From: Gallionella sp.
Lineage (GTDB): Bacteria > Pseudomonadota > Gammaproteobacteria > Burkholderiales > Gallionellaceae
Direction of reading: 5' to 3'
Assembly: GCA_030645955.1 (NCBI GenBank)
Contig: JAUSMR010000058.1
Span: forward strand, 1 to 64,000
DNA length: 64,000 bases
A program made the translations under genes and the position numbers. Below, one piece after another: positions 22,011 to 34,345 of the stretch. Each line of letters opens with the position of its first letter. Within the stretch, counting starts at the first letter, position 1. The notes below the pieces were generated by a model. It saw only the letters and a list, made by a program, of their open reading frames with translations, was not told the origin of the DNA and made no database searches.

Positions 22011-22988
22011 ATGGATGCTGTTTGGGAGGATGCGATCAAGCGTGGTGACGTTCAGGCCGTCCTTGATCTTCTTGGCCGAGCTACAGATATTGATGCCCGC
22101 GATCGCTACGGACAGACGGCCCTGATGCTGGCCGCACATGCGGGTCATCACGAGGTCGTGGAAACACTGATAGCGCATCGGGCAAAACTGAACATCACCG
22201 CCAAGTTTGACCTGAGCGCTTTGATGCTGGCCATTGTTGCCGGGCATACGGAAGTTGCACGCCTTTTGGCGAAAGCCGGGGCCGATCTTTCATTAAGGGG
22301 AAGCGGTGCTCCGGGATTCGCTGACAAGACAGCCTGTGATCTTGCTGAGGATCGCGGCATGCCGGAGCTGTCCGCAGAATTGAAGCCTGAACTGCAAGCC
22401 ATCGGTGACAAGATGAAGTCAGACCCTGATAGATGCCCGGAATACGAGAAATTCAAGAAGATCGATGCGGCGTTTCGCACGGGTGATCTTGCCGCGTTGC
22501 GGGCCGCGGTCGATGATCCATCCACGGTGCCGGACGGTCCGATGCCGCTGACGATCGGCTCGTGCATCGAATACGCCATTTATCACAGCCCCGTGCCGTT
22601 TATCCACACGTTGCTGGAGATCGGTGCCGATCCCAATCCTGCCGATCATGGCGGATTTCCACCCTTGATCGCGGCATTGTCTTGCAGCCGGCCGCGGCCC
22701 GGATCACCTGGTCGGCCGGACGTGCTGGAAATCCTGGAAATCCTGAAACTCCTGCTTGCCTTCAAGTCCGATCCCAATCAACGCGGTATCAACGATTACA
22801 CGCCGCTCCACATGGCTGTGAGCGAACACTATCCGGGGGCCGTCGAGCTACTGCTGCAAAGCGGCGCGGATCCGCGCCTCCGGACACGAATCGACGACTG
22901 TGAAACGCCCCGAAAAATGGCGGAAAAATTGGGCCTTCGCGAGATTGCAGCGTTACTCGCCGTGGAGGAGGCGCGACTGGGAAGGTGA
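22011..22988 (+). CDS. Ankyrin-repeat protein
   Basis: This 325-residue protein is built of ankyrin repeats in two groups: three near the N-terminus (YGQTALMLAAHAGHHEVVETLI, LSALMLAIVAGHTEVARLLAKAGADL) and two or three near the C-terminus (YTPLHMAVSEHYPGAVELLLQSGADP). A helical spacer at about 120-180 separates them. There is no signal peptide or catalytic domain. Ankyrin stacks bind other proteins; the partner is unknown. The ATG at 22011 directly follows an in-frame TTG. It stands alone between parC and the DsrC-like gene. Confidence 0.85.
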   Translation: MDAVWEDAIKRGDVQAVLDLLGRATDIDARDRYGQTALMLAAHAGHHEVVETLIAHRAKLNITAKFDLSALMLAIVAGHTEVARLLAKAGADLSLRGSGAPGFADKTACDLAEDRGMPELSAELKPELQAIGDKMKSDPDRCPEYEKFKKIDAAFRTGDLAALRAAVDDPSTVPDGPMPLTIGSCIEYAIYHSPVPFIHTLLEIGADPNPADHGGFPPLIAALSCSRPRPGSPGRPDVLEILEILKLLLAFKSDPNQRGINDYTPLHMAVSEHYPGAVELLLQSGADPRLRTRIDDCETPRKMAEKLGLREIAALLAVEEARLGR

Positions 22989-23077
22989 GAAACCGCGTCT
23001 TTTGTCATTAGCCAAACCTATCAATCAACCAGTCGTTCCGATGTCGTGATTTCCCCCATAGCCTGCCAAAAAAATAG

Positions 23078-23083
23078 TTGACA
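23078..23083 (+). promoter_or_regulatory. Possible -35 element for the DsrC-like gene
   Basis: A perfect TTGACA lies 80 bases upstream of the start codon. The sequence 17-18 bases downstream (GAAAATA at 23101) is a poor -10 match, so the promoter may need an activator or may be inactive. Confidence 0.3.
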
Positions 23084-23162
23084 AAAACACTCGACAGTTT
23101 GAAAATATCTAACTCGGGTGAGCTTCATTCCTTGTCACCCCCGTCAGCAGGAGGACGCTATC

Positions 23163-23528
23163 ATGCTCGACATCAACAAAGCCATCAGCAATCCACAACG
23201 CTACGAGAATGACCCGGACGGCAACATGTCCGATCTTGTTTCGTGGTCCCCGCATTACGCCAATCGGCAGGCCGAACTCGAAGGGCTTGCGCTTACCGAT
23301 GAGCATTGGGAAGTCATCTTCTATCTGCGCGAACGCTTTCGACAGCATGGGAACACGGATGCCGCACGGGATGTGTTGCGTGATCTCGAAGAGCACTTTT
23401 GTGAAAAGCATGGACGCGGTTACCTTTACGAGCTTTTTCCGCGCGGCCCGGTGAGCCAGGCAAGCCATCTGGCAGGTTTGCCGCTGCCGCCCCACACTCA
23501 CGACTTGTCGTTCGGGAGCGTGATGTAG
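23163..23528 (+). CDS. DsrC/TusE-family protein lacking both C-terminal cysteines
   Basis: This 121-residue protein matches the DsrC/TusE fold: LTDEHWEVIFYLRERF (44-59) and GRGYLYELFPRGPVSQ (84-99) are clear. In active sulfur carriers the C-terminal arm ends GPxKQxC...AGLPKPTGC. Here the first cysteine position is Ser101 and the terminal one is replaced by the tail HTHDLSFGSVM. The only cysteine, Cys80, is outside the arm. Sulfur transfer by the usual mechanism is therefore not expected; a regulatory role, as proposed for Cys-less DsrC relatives, is inference. AGGAGG precedes the ATG. No tus or dsr genes are adjacent. Confidence 0.85.
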   Translation: MLDINKAISNPQRYENDPDGNMSDLVSWSPHYANRQAELEGLALTDEHWEVIFYLRERFRQHGNTDAARDVLRDLEEHFCEKHGRGYLYELFPRGPVSQASHLAGLPLPPHTHDLSFGSVM

Positions 23529-23706
23529 AAAGCGAAAAGGCCGGCTTTGCTCATATCCCGGGCAAGGCAGCAATCCTGGCTGGTACTTCGTCCAGTTCGC
23601 AGGCTGGGACTTCGCCTTTGGGCGAGGCTTTGCGCGCGCGCCAGTCCAGATTTTTCGAGTCAACGTGGTCACCCATTTGAGCCTAAGGAATCGTTATTGC
23701 ATTAAT
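23529..23706. other. Non-coding stretch after the DsrC-like gene
   Basis: No gene is seen here. GCGCGCGCGCC occurs near 23633, and the last bases TTAAT form the left target-site duplication of the MITE that starts at 23707. Confidence 0.4.
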
Positions 23707-23866
23707 CCCGAATAATCCATTAGAGATGTTTCAATAATGTTCATTACGCCTGTAAAGCTTATCTCTTCAATGTAGTAGCCCGATTCATCGGGCGATTCTG
23801 TGGTCAATCTATCGCGCAATGAATTGCGCTCCTACAAAGCATCTTGGTTCTAATGGATTATCTGGG
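23707..23866. mobile_element. MITE with CCAGATAATCCATTAG termini, copy 2
   Basis: The ends CCCGAATAATCCATTAG and CTAATGGATTATCTGGG match those of the nested element at 6829-6982. It is 160 bp long and flanked by TTAAT on both sides (23702-23706 and 23867-23871), a five-base target duplication. The interior contains GTAGTAGCCCGATTCATCGG...CTCCTAC hairpins similar in plan but not in sequence to copy 1. It contains no coding sequence. Confidence 0.85.
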
Positions 23867-23913
23867 TTAATTTCTAAGCAGCCGTGCTCTGTCGATAACG
23901 AGAGCGAATTGAA

Positions 23914-24168
23914 GTGATCAGCGATTTTCAGGTGGATTGTGAAATGGAAGAGTCTCAAAAAAACGGTGTGAAGCTGAACCCTTTGATTGCGAATGGAAAC
24001 ATCGATTTGAGGGTTGAGGGCGGTCGCCGAAAACCAAGTCCCTTCGGGACACAGGGGCCATGGCTGGCCAAGGGTAAAATGGGAGGTCTGATTTTTACCG
24101 ATCGCAGAAAAGCAGTCAGGCGGGCGGCGGACCGAGTCGAAGGGGTTAGCTCAAGCGCACCCCTTTGA
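23914..24168 (+). CDS. Doubtful hypothetical protein
   Basis: A GTG opens an 84-codon frame (MISDFQVDCEMEESQKNG...). It has no recognisable domain, no ribosome site and low-quality composition (GGRRKPSPFGTQGP). It lies in a 500-base gap between a MITE and the 3' end of fumC. It may be chance; the rest of the gap to 24376 shows nothing convincing. Confidence 0.2.
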   Translation: MISDFQVDCEMEESQKNGVKLNPLIANGNIDLRVEGGRRKPSPFGTQGPWLAKGKMGGLIFTDRRKAVRRAADRVEGVSSSAPL

Positions 24169-24376
24169 TTCTGCTCCTGATTCTTCGGCGTTCGGCCCCA
24201 AGCCGCCTCTCACCCAGTAGATGAACTTCCGCTTCGCAGAAAGCCAGATATCCGCTTTGGATCGTTAGCTGGGCTTGATGAACAACCTATCGGTCAGGCA
24301 TCCTTTCCTGGACGGCAACGCCATGCGGAAACCACCAAAAGTGGAGTGAGCAATGCGTGGACGGCTGTGCATTTTC

Positions 24377-25771
24377 TCATGCAGTCTTTGGATGGGCCAT
24401 TTCCGCCGCCCGCACCCATAGGTCGAATTCTGCTTCCGTGACATAGCCCAACGCCAGCGCCGCCTGCTTCAGCGTGCTGCCGTCGCGGTGGGCGCGCTTG
24501 GCAATTTCGGCGGCGCGGTCGTAGCCGATATGCGGGGTCAGCGCGGTCACCAGCATCAGCGAGCGTTCCATCTGCTCCGCGATGCGTTCGCGGTTGGCCT
24601 CGATGCCGCGCACGCAATGTTCCTCGAAGCTCGCCATGCCGTCGGCGAGCAGGCGCACACTCTGCAGGAAATTGTGCGCGATCATCGGCCGGAACACGTT
24701 CAGCTCGAAATTGCCGGAGGCGCCGCCGATGGTGATCGCGACATCGTTGCCGAACACCTGGCAGCACAGCATGGTCAGCGCTTCGCACTGGGTCGGGTTC
24801 ACCTTGCCAGGCATGATCGAGCTGCCCGGTTCGTTTTCCGGGATGCTGATCTCGCCCAGCCCGGAGCGCGGGCCGGAGGCCAGCCAGCGCACGTCATTGG
24901 CGATTTTCATCAGCGCGGCGGCGAGCGTCTTGAGCGCGCCGTGCGCCGCGACCAGCTCGTCGTTCGCGGCCAGCGCGGCAAACTTGTTGGCGGCGCTCCT
25001 GAACGGCATGCCGGTGCTGCGCGCAAGCTCGGCGGCAACATGCCCGCCGAATCCGGCATGGGTGTTCAGCCCGGTGCCGACGGCGGTGCCGCCGACGGCC
25101 AACTGGTGCAGCGGCATCAGCGTGGCGAGGATGGCCGCTTCCGCGTGCTGCAGTTGCGCCGCATAACCGGAAAACTCCTGCCCCAGTGTCAGCGGGGTGG
25201 CGTCCTGCAAATGGGTGCGGCCGATCTTGACGATGCCGCCGAACGCGGCGGATTTTTTCTCCAGCGTCGCGCGCAGCGTGCGCAGCGACAGCAACAGTTG
25301 CCCGGCAATGCCGGTGGCTGCCGCGACATGCATCGCGGTGGGGAAGATGTCGTTGGACGACTGGCCGAGATTGACCTCATCGTTGGGGTGAACCTTACGC
25401 GCCGTGCCGCGCGCGCTGCCGAGCAGTTCCGAAGCGCGGTTGGCGAGCACTTCGTTCATGTTCATGTTGCTCTGCGTGCCGGAACCGGTCTGCCATACCG
25501 ACAGCACGAACTCCCGATCATGCTGGCCAGCCAGCACTTCGTCCGCTGCCTGCACGATGGCGATGGCCTTTTCCTCGTTCAGCAATCCCAGTTCATGATT
25601 GGCCAGCGCGCAGGCGCGTTTCACAATCGCAAGCGCGAGGATGAGTTCCTGCGGCATCCGCTCGGTCGAGATGTGGAAGTATTGCAGCGAGCGCTGCGTC
25701 TGCGCGCCCCACAGGCGTTCTGACGGGACTTCGATAGGGCCGAAAGAGTCGCGTTCCGTTCTGCTGGTCAT
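24377..25771 (-). CDS. fumC: Fumarate hydratase class II
   Basis: This 464-residue oxygen-stable fumarase converts fumarate to malate in the TCA cycle. The superfamily signature [11 protein letters not shown] is intact, with [15 protein letters not shown] and TAVGTGLN upstream. The ATG at 25771 starts [16 protein letters not shown] as in homologues and is preceded by GGAGG; the open frame upstream to 25900 is not needed. It runs divergently from the FAD oxidoreductase gene across about 200 bases. Confidence 0.97.
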   Translation of the reverse strand: MTSRTERDSFGPIEVPSERLWGAQTQRSLQYFHISTERMPQELILALAIVKRACALANHELGLLNEEKAIAIVQAADEVLAGQHDREFVLSVWQTGSGTQSNMNMNEVLANRASELLGSARGTARKVHPNDEVNLGQSSNDIFPTAMHVAAATGIAGQLLLSLRTLRATLEKKSAAFGGIVKIGRTHLQDATPLTLGQEFSGYAAQLQHAEAAILATLMPLHQLAVGGTAVGTGLNTHAGFGGHVAAELARSTGMPFRSAANKFAALAANDELVAAHGALKTLAAALMKIANDVRWLASGPRSGLGEISIPENEPGSSIMPGKVNPTQCEALTMLCCQVFGNDVAITIGGASGNFELNVFRPMIAHNFLQSVRLLADGMASFEEHCVRGIEANRERIAEQMERSLMLVTALTPHIGYDRAAEIAKRAHRDGSTLKQAALALGYVTEAEFDLWVRAAEMAHPKTA

Positions 25772-25971
25772 AATGCATTCCTCCAACGAAATTTCGGGCA
25801 TCCGTATTTGTGATTGATTACTCATACATTGCGAATCCCTAAACCGGACATTCCATTTGCTCTTTACGATAATACATGCAATTGAAACTCTCCGCGCCAA
25901 GGAGGTGTAAACTTCCCATTGAATCGTTTCGGCTGGCAGTATTGTTGTTCCGTTCCATGCAAGGAGGCAAT

Positions 25972-27174
25972 ATGAAACACGTTTACGATTATGTGATTGT
26001 GGGCGGGGGTCTGGCGGGTGTATCGGCTATAGAGGGCATTCGCGAACTGGATACGGCGGGGAAGATACTGCTGGTCGGCGAGGAAAAACACTTGCCCTAT
26101 GACCGTCCGCCGTTATCCAAGAAGCTGTGGTTCGGCAAACAGAAGGTGGAGGATATTTTCCTCCATGACCGCGCGTTCTACGACAAGCATGCCGTTACTT
26201 TGGCGCTGGGCGCAAAGGCGGCGCGGCTTGATCCCGATGCAAACACGCTGACTACCACCCAGGGCGAGACTTGCGGCTACGGCAAGCTGCTGCTGGCGAC
26301 GGGCTGCAAGTCGCGGACGCTGACCATCCCCGGCGGCGATCTCGATGGCATCTGTTATTTCCGCAGCCTCGACGATTATCTGAGCACCCGGGAAGTGGCC
26401 GCGGAGGGCAAGTCCGCTGTGGTGGTCGGCGGCGGTTTCATCGGCTCGGAGCTGGCCGCTGCGCTGAACATCAGCAAGCTGCATGTCACCATGATCTTCC
26501 CCGGCGCACTGCTGTGCGACCGCGTGCTTCCGGACTATCTGGGGCGGGCAGTGCAGCAACGCTATGCGGAGAAGGGCGTCAGGATACTGGCGTCGGACAA
26601 GCCCGTTTCTTTCAGCAGGAACGGCAGCAAATTCATTACCCGCACCGAGAAGGGCGAGGCTATCGAATCGGATATCGTGATCGTCGGTGTGGGCGTCATC
26701 CCGGAGATGGAGCTGGCCAAAAGTGGTGGCCTGGAGGTGGGCAACGGCATTGTGGTGAATGAATATCTCGAGACTTCCCGGCCGGACATTTACGCCGCCG
26801 GCGACAATGCCTTTTTCCCCTACCGGGCGCTGGGGCAGACTATGCGCATCGAGCACTGGGATCATGCACTCAATCAGGGAAAGTGGGCGGGGCGCAACAT
26901 GGCAGGTGCGCATGAACCCTTTACCTACCAGCCGTATTTTTTCTCGGACCTGTTCGAGTTTGGCTACGAGGCGACCGGCGAGGTCGATTCGCGGCTGGAA
27001 ACCTTCGCCGACTGGCAGAAGGAAAACGATACCGGGGTCATCTACTATCTGCGCGATGGAAAGATTCGCGGCGTGATGATGTGCAACGTGTGGGACAAGG
27101 TCGAGGTGGCGCGCGAACTGATCCGCAAAGGGGAAAGTGTGTCGCCGGAGAAATTGCGCGGCCTGATCCGCTAG
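25972..27174 (+). CDS. FAD-dependent pyridine nucleotide-disulfide oxidoreductase (ferredoxin reductase-like)
   Basis: This 400-residue flavoprotein has an N-terminal FAD loop [10 protein letters not shown], a central NAD(P)H loop [13 protein letters not shown], and the second FAD motif [11 protein letters not shown]. The C-terminal domain resembles AIF and rubredoxin/ferredoxin reductases. The electron acceptor is unknown, as no ferredoxin gene is adjacent. The ATG at 25972 with AAGGAGG upstream is chosen over an ATG at 25876. The TAG stop is part of the terminal inverted repeat of a mobile-like element that begins at 27171. Confidence 0.88.
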   Translation: MKHVYDYVIVGGGLAGVSAIEGIRELDTAGKILLVGEEKHLPYDRPPLSKKLWFGKQKVEDIFLHDRAFYDKHAVTLALGAKAARLDPDANTLTTTQGETCGYGKLLLATGCKSRTLTIPGGDLDGICYFRSLDDYLSTREVAAEGKSAVVVGGGFIGSELAAALNISKLHVTMIFPGALLCDRVLPDYLGRAVQQRYAEKGVRILASDKPVSFSRNGSKFITRTEKGEAIESDIVIVGVGVIPEMELAKSGGLEVGNGIVVNEYLETSRPDIYAAGDNAFFPYRALGQTMRIEHWDHALNQGKWAGRNMAGAHEPFTYQPYFFSDLFEFGYEATGEVDSRLETFADWQKENDTGVIYYLRDGKIRGVMMCNVWDKVEVARELIRKGESVSPEKLRGLIR

Positions 27175-27378
27175 CAGGGTGTTGAAACACTACTGATGAA
27201 ACTACTAGCCATCTGACTAGGCTGTCCAAATACGACAGCCAAGTCATTGGTTATGCGAGGCGATGATGCAGCGTTGGAAGTCGCTCAAAATGCTCATTTA
27301 CTCTGTGTAAACTCCGCTTTTTCGCCGACTTCCGCCTTGCCTGATCGCCTCTCGCTACGTTTTTCAACACCCTGCTAG
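27171..27378. mobile_element. MITE-like element with CTAGCAGGGTGTTGAAA termini
   Basis: CTAGCAGGGTGTTGAAA at 27171-27187 is exactly mirrored at 27362-27378. The 208-bp element has no transposase. It has a copy of the hairpin core of another repeat family inserted near its left end (27194-27256). The stop codon of the upstream oxidoreductase lies in the left terminus. It ends 62 bases before folB. Confidence 0.8.
27194..27256 (-). repeat. Composite palindromic element, hairpin-only copy d
   Basis: TGATGAAACTACTAGCCATC...CAAGTCATTGGTTATGC matches the hairpin core of the other copies. It is nested in the 27171-27378 element, so it arrived later or the two were mobilised together. Confidence 0.75.
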
Positions 27379-27440
27379 TTCGCGCTGATTTTTTTGCTGA
27401 TTTCACTACTGACAACTCGGGAAAATATAGAAAGGACGTT

Positions 27441-27791
27441 ATGGACCGCATCCGTATTTGTGATCTTCTTGTCCGCTGCATTTTGGGGATCAACGAGAAT
27501 GAGCGCCACGAAAAGCAGGACGTATTGATCAACCTGACCCTCTACACCGATCTGCACAAGGCTGGCAAAAGCGACCACATCGAGGATACCGTCGATTACC
27601 GCGCGCTTAAAAAACGCGTCCTCGCTATGGTGGAAAGCTCCCGATATTTATTGCTGGAAGCGCTGGCGGAAGCCGTTGCGGAATTGTGTCTCGAACAGCA
27701 GGGGGTGCGTCAGGTGGATGTGTGCGTGGAGAAGCCGCATGCGCTGCGTTTTGCCAGAAGCGTGGCGGTGGAAATTACCCGGAAGCGCTGA
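27441..27791 (+). CDS. folB: Dihydroneopterin aldolase
   Basis: This 116-residue enzyme cleaves dihydroneopterin to 6-hydroxymethyl-dihydropterin in folate synthesis. Family features are the start RIRICDLLVRCILGINENER, the catalytic-region residues in DTVDYRALKKRV, LLEALAEAVAELCL, and VEKPHALRFARSVAVEI with the conserved Lys. folK, which uses its product, follows six bases downstream, so the two are an operon. Confidence 0.95.
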   Translation: MDRIRICDLLVRCILGINENERHEKQDVLINLTLYTDLHKAGKSDHIEDTVDYRALKKRVLAMVESSRYLLLEALAEAVAELCLEQQGVRQVDVCVEKPHALRFARSVAVEITRKR

Positions 27792-27797
27792 GGGGCC

Positions 27798-28343
27798 ATG
27801 GCGCGCGCCTTCATCGGCATCGGCTCGAACATCGAACCGGAGAAAAATGTAAGTGCCGCGATCCGCAGCCTTGCGCAACAAACGCGCGTGACCGGCATAT
27901 CCATGGTCTATTGCACCGGCGCGCTCGACCGTCCGGAGCAACCGCATTATTTCAACTGTGTGGTGGAGATCGAAACGGAAGCGCTTCCTGCGGAAGTGAA
28001 GCACGGCATATTGCGCCCCATCGAAAACAGCCTTGGACGCAAACGCAGCGCGGACAAATATGCGCCGCGGACGATCGACCTCGATTTGCTTCTTTACGGC
28101 GACCTGGTGATGGATGCGGAAGATATCAAACTCCCCGACCCGGAAATTCTGCAACGGCCGTTTCTTGCCATCCCGCTCTTCGAGTTGGCGCCTGACCTGG
28201 TGCTGGCAGGATATAACTTGCGGATCGGTGAAATTGCGGCAAGGCTGCCGCAAGACGGAATGAGACCGCTGGAGGGTTACACCAGGCTGTTGAGAGAAGA
28301 AGCGAACCGTGGTTTTGGCGCTGAAGGGGGCGGCTACGAATAA
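27798..28343 (+). CDS. folK: 2-amino-4-hydroxy-6-hydroxymethyldihydropteridine pyrophosphokinase
   Basis: This 181-residue HPPK transfers pyrophosphate from ATP to hydroxymethyl-dihydropterin. The start FIGIGSNIEPEKN and the signature APRTIDLDLLLYGD with the magnesium-binding Asp pair are clear. The C-terminal LEGYTRLLREEANRGFG is longer than in E. coli FolK. It ends three bases before a stray fragment of an aconitase gene on the opposite strand. Confidence 0.95.
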   Translation: MARAFIGIGSNIEPEKNVSAAIRSLAQQTRVTGISMVYCTGALDRPEQPHYFNCVVEIETEALPAEVKHGILRPIENSLGRKRSADKYAPRTIDLDLLLYGDLVMDAEDIKLPDPEILQRPFLAIPLFELAPDLVLAGYNLRIGEIAARLPQDGMRPLEGYTRLLREEANRGFGAEGGGYE

Positions 28344-28346
28344 TAT

Positions 28347-28470
28347 TCACCGCGATACCAGTTCTCTCAGCACGTACGGCAGCATCCCGCCGTGCCGGTA
28401 ATAACTCACTTCGAACGGCGTATCGATGCGCAGCAGCAGCGGCGCTTGCTGCGTGCTGCCGTCCTTGCGG
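28347..28470 (-). pseudogene. 3'-terminal fragment of an aconitase gene
   Basis: On the minus strand this segment encodes [18 protein letters not shown] followed by [19 protein letters not shown] and VSR-stop. That is about 34 of 40 residues identical to the C-terminus of the intact AcnA ending at 30424. It has no 5' part. It has the same orientation as acnA and lies 2 kb downstream of its end, so the metallophosphoesterase and nitroreductase genes are bracketed by two copies of the acnA 3' end. Confidence 0.88.
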
Positions 28471-28479
28471 CATAGGTGA

Positions 28480-29598
28480 TTATTTATTCTCGCTTTCGAT
28501 TGTGATCAGCGTAATCTCGGGCGCAGCAAAAATGCGTATGGGCGGCCCCCAGGTGCCGGCGCCACGGCTGACATACAGCCGGCGCCCATCGGCAAGCTGG
28601 GTGAGGCCGGTGTGCACGCCAAAGGTAAGCCGTGTTAACAGGCCAAACGGAAATATCTGGCCACCATGGATATGACCGGAAAGTTGCAAATCGAAAAGGG
28701 CATCCCTATCAACCACCGGCTGGTGTTTAAGGAGAACGATGAAGTCGTTTTTTGAGGCTGAAGCGAGAGCCTTTTGGGTATCCATCCTTGCCTCCTGGCC
28801 AAGCGTCCCTGCGCTTGGATCATCAATTCCCGCCAAAATGATTCCTCCTGCTGCGGCCGACCCACCGCGCAGCACGGTAAAGCCCGCACTGCGCAGAAAA
28901 CGGAGGGAATTTTCCAGCCCTGCATAGTATTCATGGTTGCCGACGATGGCGAACGCCCCCTTGGGGGGCCGGAAAGTGAGGAAGTGCTTGGCCAGTTTGT
29001 TAAGGTCGTCCCCTTGCCCATCTACAATATCTCCGGTCGCCACGATGATGTCTGGTTGAATTTCGCGCAGCCTGGCGATGACGCGCTCAAGAAATTCATC
29101 ACCCAGCATCATGCCGAGGTGCAGGTCGGAAATCTGCGCGATGGTCACTCGACCGATGGCTGGAGATAGCTTGGGAGTGGTGATTTTTATTTCCTCAACA
29201 CGTATCTGCCTGGCCTCGACAAAACCATAGCCCAGCATCGCAAGAGCGAGCAGTCCAACGGTTATGAACGCCATCGATTCATTCAGGGGCCACTTGAAAC
29301 CCAGGAGTGCCGCCAGTGCATGGCCGAAGTCGAATGCTAGGGCGATGGAGCAAAACAGGAACAAGAATCCCATCCAGGTGTAGATTCCCCAGGAGGTAAT
29401 GACGGCAGCGCTGTGCCAGTTTTGCTTTGCCACGTGCCAGAGAATCAGCGGCGAGATGGTCATGACAAGCCCCAAAAACACCAGTACCAATTCCAGCCAC
29501 AATGAGTGCGGGAAAGCCAGCCACACTTTGCTGATAGCATAGATGTGCATGACGCCGTAAATCAAGAACGCCACGCTTAAGAAGGACAGCATTCCCAT
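28480..29598 (-). CDS. Membrane-anchored metallophosphoesterase
   Basis: This 372-residue protein has four N-terminal hydrophobic helices (about 1-130) and a C-terminal calcineurin-like phosphoesterase domain. The metal motifs are all present: [21 protein letters not shown], and LSGHIHGGQ. The layout matches the YkuE/YaeI-type phosphoesterases, some of which act on lipid-linked substrates such as UDP-diacylglucosamine or phosphatidylglycerol phosphate; the substrate here is not known. GAGGAG lies before the ATG. It follows the nitroreductase gene by eleven bases on the same strand. Confidence 0.88.
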   Translation of the reverse strand: MGMLSFLSVAFLIYGVMHIYAISKVWLAFPHSLWLELVLVFLGLVMTISPLILWHVAKQNWHSAAVITSWGIYTWMGFLFLFCSIALAFDFGHALAALLGFKWPLNESMAFITVGLLALAMLGYGFVEARQIRVEEIKITTPKLSPAIGRVTIAQISDLHLGMMLGDEFLERVIARLREIQPDIIVATGDIVDGQGDDLNKLAKHFLTFRPPKGAFAIVGNHEYYAGLENSLRFLRSAGFTVLRGGSAAAGGIILAGIDDPSAGTLGQEARMDTQKALASASKNDFIVLLKHQPVVDRDALFDLQLSGHIHGGQIFPFGLLTRLTFGVHTGLTQLADGRRLYVSRGAGTWGPPIRIFAAPEITLITIESENK

Positions 29599-29609
29599 AC
29601 TCCTCGTTG

Positions 29610-30209
29610 TTATTTTTTCCAGGAAAGGATGAGCGGCTCTTTTCTCGATGAGGCCTTGGTTTCGCCGCTGGGAACACCGACGACGATCGGCGCGATGACG
29701 GAGTATTCGTCAGGGATGCCGAGTTCCGTTTTTACCTTGTGAATATTCAGGGCGGCAACAGCAGAGCCGATGACGCAACTGCCCAGCCCAAGGGCATTAG
29801 CCGCCAGCATCAGGTTTTCCGCCGCCAGCCAGCAGTCGGCGGCTACGAATGGGCCCAACGGCTTGGCGCAAATGATGATGAGGGTATTGGCGCCATGGAA
29901 GATATTGAAATCCGGCCGGGTGAAATGATCGAACGAGTGGCTGGCTCCATGCGCATTGCGGTGGCGCACCTCTTCGACGAAGAGCGGTTTGGCCAGATCA
30001 GACAAGCGCTGCAACAGCGCATGGTGTTGCACGACGGCGAATGCCCAGGGTTCTTCGTGCATGGCTGTAGGTGCATGCACAGCGGCGTCGAGCAAGGTTT
30101 GCACGGTAGCGCTATCGAGAGGCGTTGGCGCATAGGCACGGACGGAATGGCGAGCATGGATGAATTTTAATATGCTCCTGCCGGAATGTTGCAAGCTTCG
30201 TTCATTCAT
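29610..30209 (-). CDS. Nitroreductase-family flavoprotein
   Basis: This 199-residue FMN enzyme has the nitroreductase fold: ARHSVRAYAPTPLD at the N-terminus (FMN phosphate site), DAAVHAPTAMHEEPWAF, and the GLGSCVIGSA stretch. Such enzymes reduce nitro groups, quinones or enones with NAD(P)H; the substrate is unknown. The ATG at 30209 with AAGGAGAG upstream is chosen over one at 30269. It forms an operon with the metallophosphoesterase gene, and both lie between two copies of the acnA 3' end. Confidence 0.88.
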   Translation of the reverse strand: MNERSLQHSGRSILKFIHARHSVRAYAPTPLDSATVQTLLDAAVHAPTAMHEEPWAFAVVQHHALLQRLSDLAKPLFVEEVRHRNAHGASHSFDHFTRPDFNIFHGANTLIIICAKPLGPFVAADCWLAAENLMLAANALGLGSCVIGSAVAALNIHKVKTELGIPDEYSVIAPIVVGVPSGETKASSRKEPLILSWKK

Positions 30210-30423
30210 GGATCTCTCCTTCTGAAGGTCTGCGAAGGCAAGCATAGTGACTAACCACGAGCGATGCAACCAGTAGCGCGTGACTATGTGGAGGAAATGT
30301 TCGTCTGTCCGGTTTTGGGCTCAGCGGAAATTGCGCTCATGCGAGAATACTGCATCAACACGGGTTTACACTCTTGTGCAGAACATACCGACTCTGATCA
30401 ATCGAAAAAAGAATACCCGGTTT

Positions 30424-33294
<2,871 letters not shown>

Positions 33295-33429
33295 GGCGGA
33301 TGCTCCGAATACGCTGGACAAAATGTAGGAGCGATTATAAGAGTTTGCACGCCAGGCCTGGAATTTGATTTGAAGGTGTTAGCCGAATCCCTGACCTGCC
33401 CAAAAAGCATATATACGCCATTTGAACTA

Positions 33430-33458
33430 TTGACTAAAGAGTGTAGCGGTATGATAAA
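33430..33458 (+). promoter_or_regulatory. Candidate sigma-70 promoter of the envelope cluster
   Basis: TTGACT (33430-33435) is followed after 17 bases by GATAAA (33453-33458), or after 14 by TATGAT. It lies about 135 bases upstream of the first outer-membrane protein gene, in an AT-rich stretch between it and divergent acnA. Confidence 0.4.
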
Positions 33459-33592
33459 GTGGTAAAACTTATGCAGGATGTTGTGAAACCCTGAATAAGT
33501 GAGTGATTGGGGCGGGTATGCTGCCAAATCGACATGTTGGCTGAGTGGATGGCTGACAATAACCGAACATAATGTGTAAAAGGATAAGGAAT

Positions 33593-34135
33593 ATGAAAAA
33601 AATGAATAAAAAATATCTGGTTGCCGCCATTCTGGCTACCGCAGTATCTTCGAACGCATTTGCCGAGGAGAAGAAAAATGAAATAAGTGCTTTTGTTTAT
33701 GCCAACAAACAGATTGATCCAGCCCAAGACCCCATGGTTACCGTGTATGCGAGCTATGGCAAATACCTTACGGAGCGAATTGCGATCACAGGGTCTGTCA
33801 ATGTAACAAAGTCGGGCGGTTTTAGTCTGGGCGGTGTGGGTTTTGGCGGGAAATACTATTTCAAGGTAGGGCAAAAGGGTGATTTCGTTCCTTTTGTGGT
33901 TGCGGAGCTTCAGGCTGGCTTAGGCGGTGACGCTTCTACTGATATTTATTACACTAATCTTTCAGGCGGGGGCGGAGCATCTTTGTTCATTACTGAAACT
34001 GCTTCGATCGATGGGCGTCTCGTTTATCAAGTGGGATCTCAATCTGTGACTACATACACCGGGTTTGGTACCTATGACTCAAACGTCTCTACGTCAGCGG
34101 CTTTGCTTACGCTAGGTATTACTCAACGCTTCTAA
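33593..34135 (+). CDS. Small outer-membrane beta-barrel protein
   Basis: This 180-residue protein has a signal peptide (MKKMNKKYLVAAILATAVSSNAFA) followed by alternating beta strands with Gly and aromatic residues (FGGKYYFKV, GGGGASLFI) and a C-terminal LGITQRF ending in Phe, the outer-membrane insertion signal. An eight-stranded barrel of the OmpW/OmpX size is likely. The ATG at 33593 has AAGGA upstream. A clear Rho-independent terminator follows. It is the first gene of the envelope cluster that runs to 41.2 kb and has lower GC than its surroundings. Confidence 0.75.
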   Translation: MKKMNKKYLVAAILATAVSSNAFAEEKKNEISAFVYANKQIDPAQDPMVTVYASYGKYLTERIAITGSVNVTKSGGFSLGGVGFGGKYYFKVGQKGDFVPFVVAELQAGLGGDASTDIYYTNLSGGGGASLFITETASIDGRLVYQVGSQSVTTYTGFGTYDSNVSTSAALLTLGITQRF

Positions 34136-34160
34136 TTCGTGGATGTGGCGCGTGCATTTA

Positions 34161-34188
34161 AAAGACCGCCCCCAAGGGCGGTTTTTTA
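34161..34188 (+). terminator. Rho-independent terminator
   Basis: ACCGCCC (34165-34171) pairs with GGGCGGT (34176-34182) and is followed by a run of six T. It lies 30 bases after the beta-barrel gene and so separates it transcriptionally, at least in part, from the LPP20-like gene downstream. Confidence 0.85.
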
Positions 34189-34345
34189 AGAGCTTTACCA
34201 TGAAAGTGAGTCCCGTGGTTTTGTTTCGCAGTATTATCATTTTGCTGCCCATGAGTCCGCTTGGGTGATGCTTTTTCATTGCCTGCTTGTCAAACGCAAA
34301 CCTCGGGGAAGCGCGCCGTAAATTTATCAAGATTGGGTGATTGCT

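Noticed and set aside
24181..24280. Integron attC-like look near GTTAGCTGGGC
   Set aside because: No paired inverse core site or integrase is visible and the resemblance is short.
24488..25723. 411-codon plus-strand frame opposite fumC
   Set aside because: FumC on the other strand has all signature motifs, and this frame is a composition shadow.
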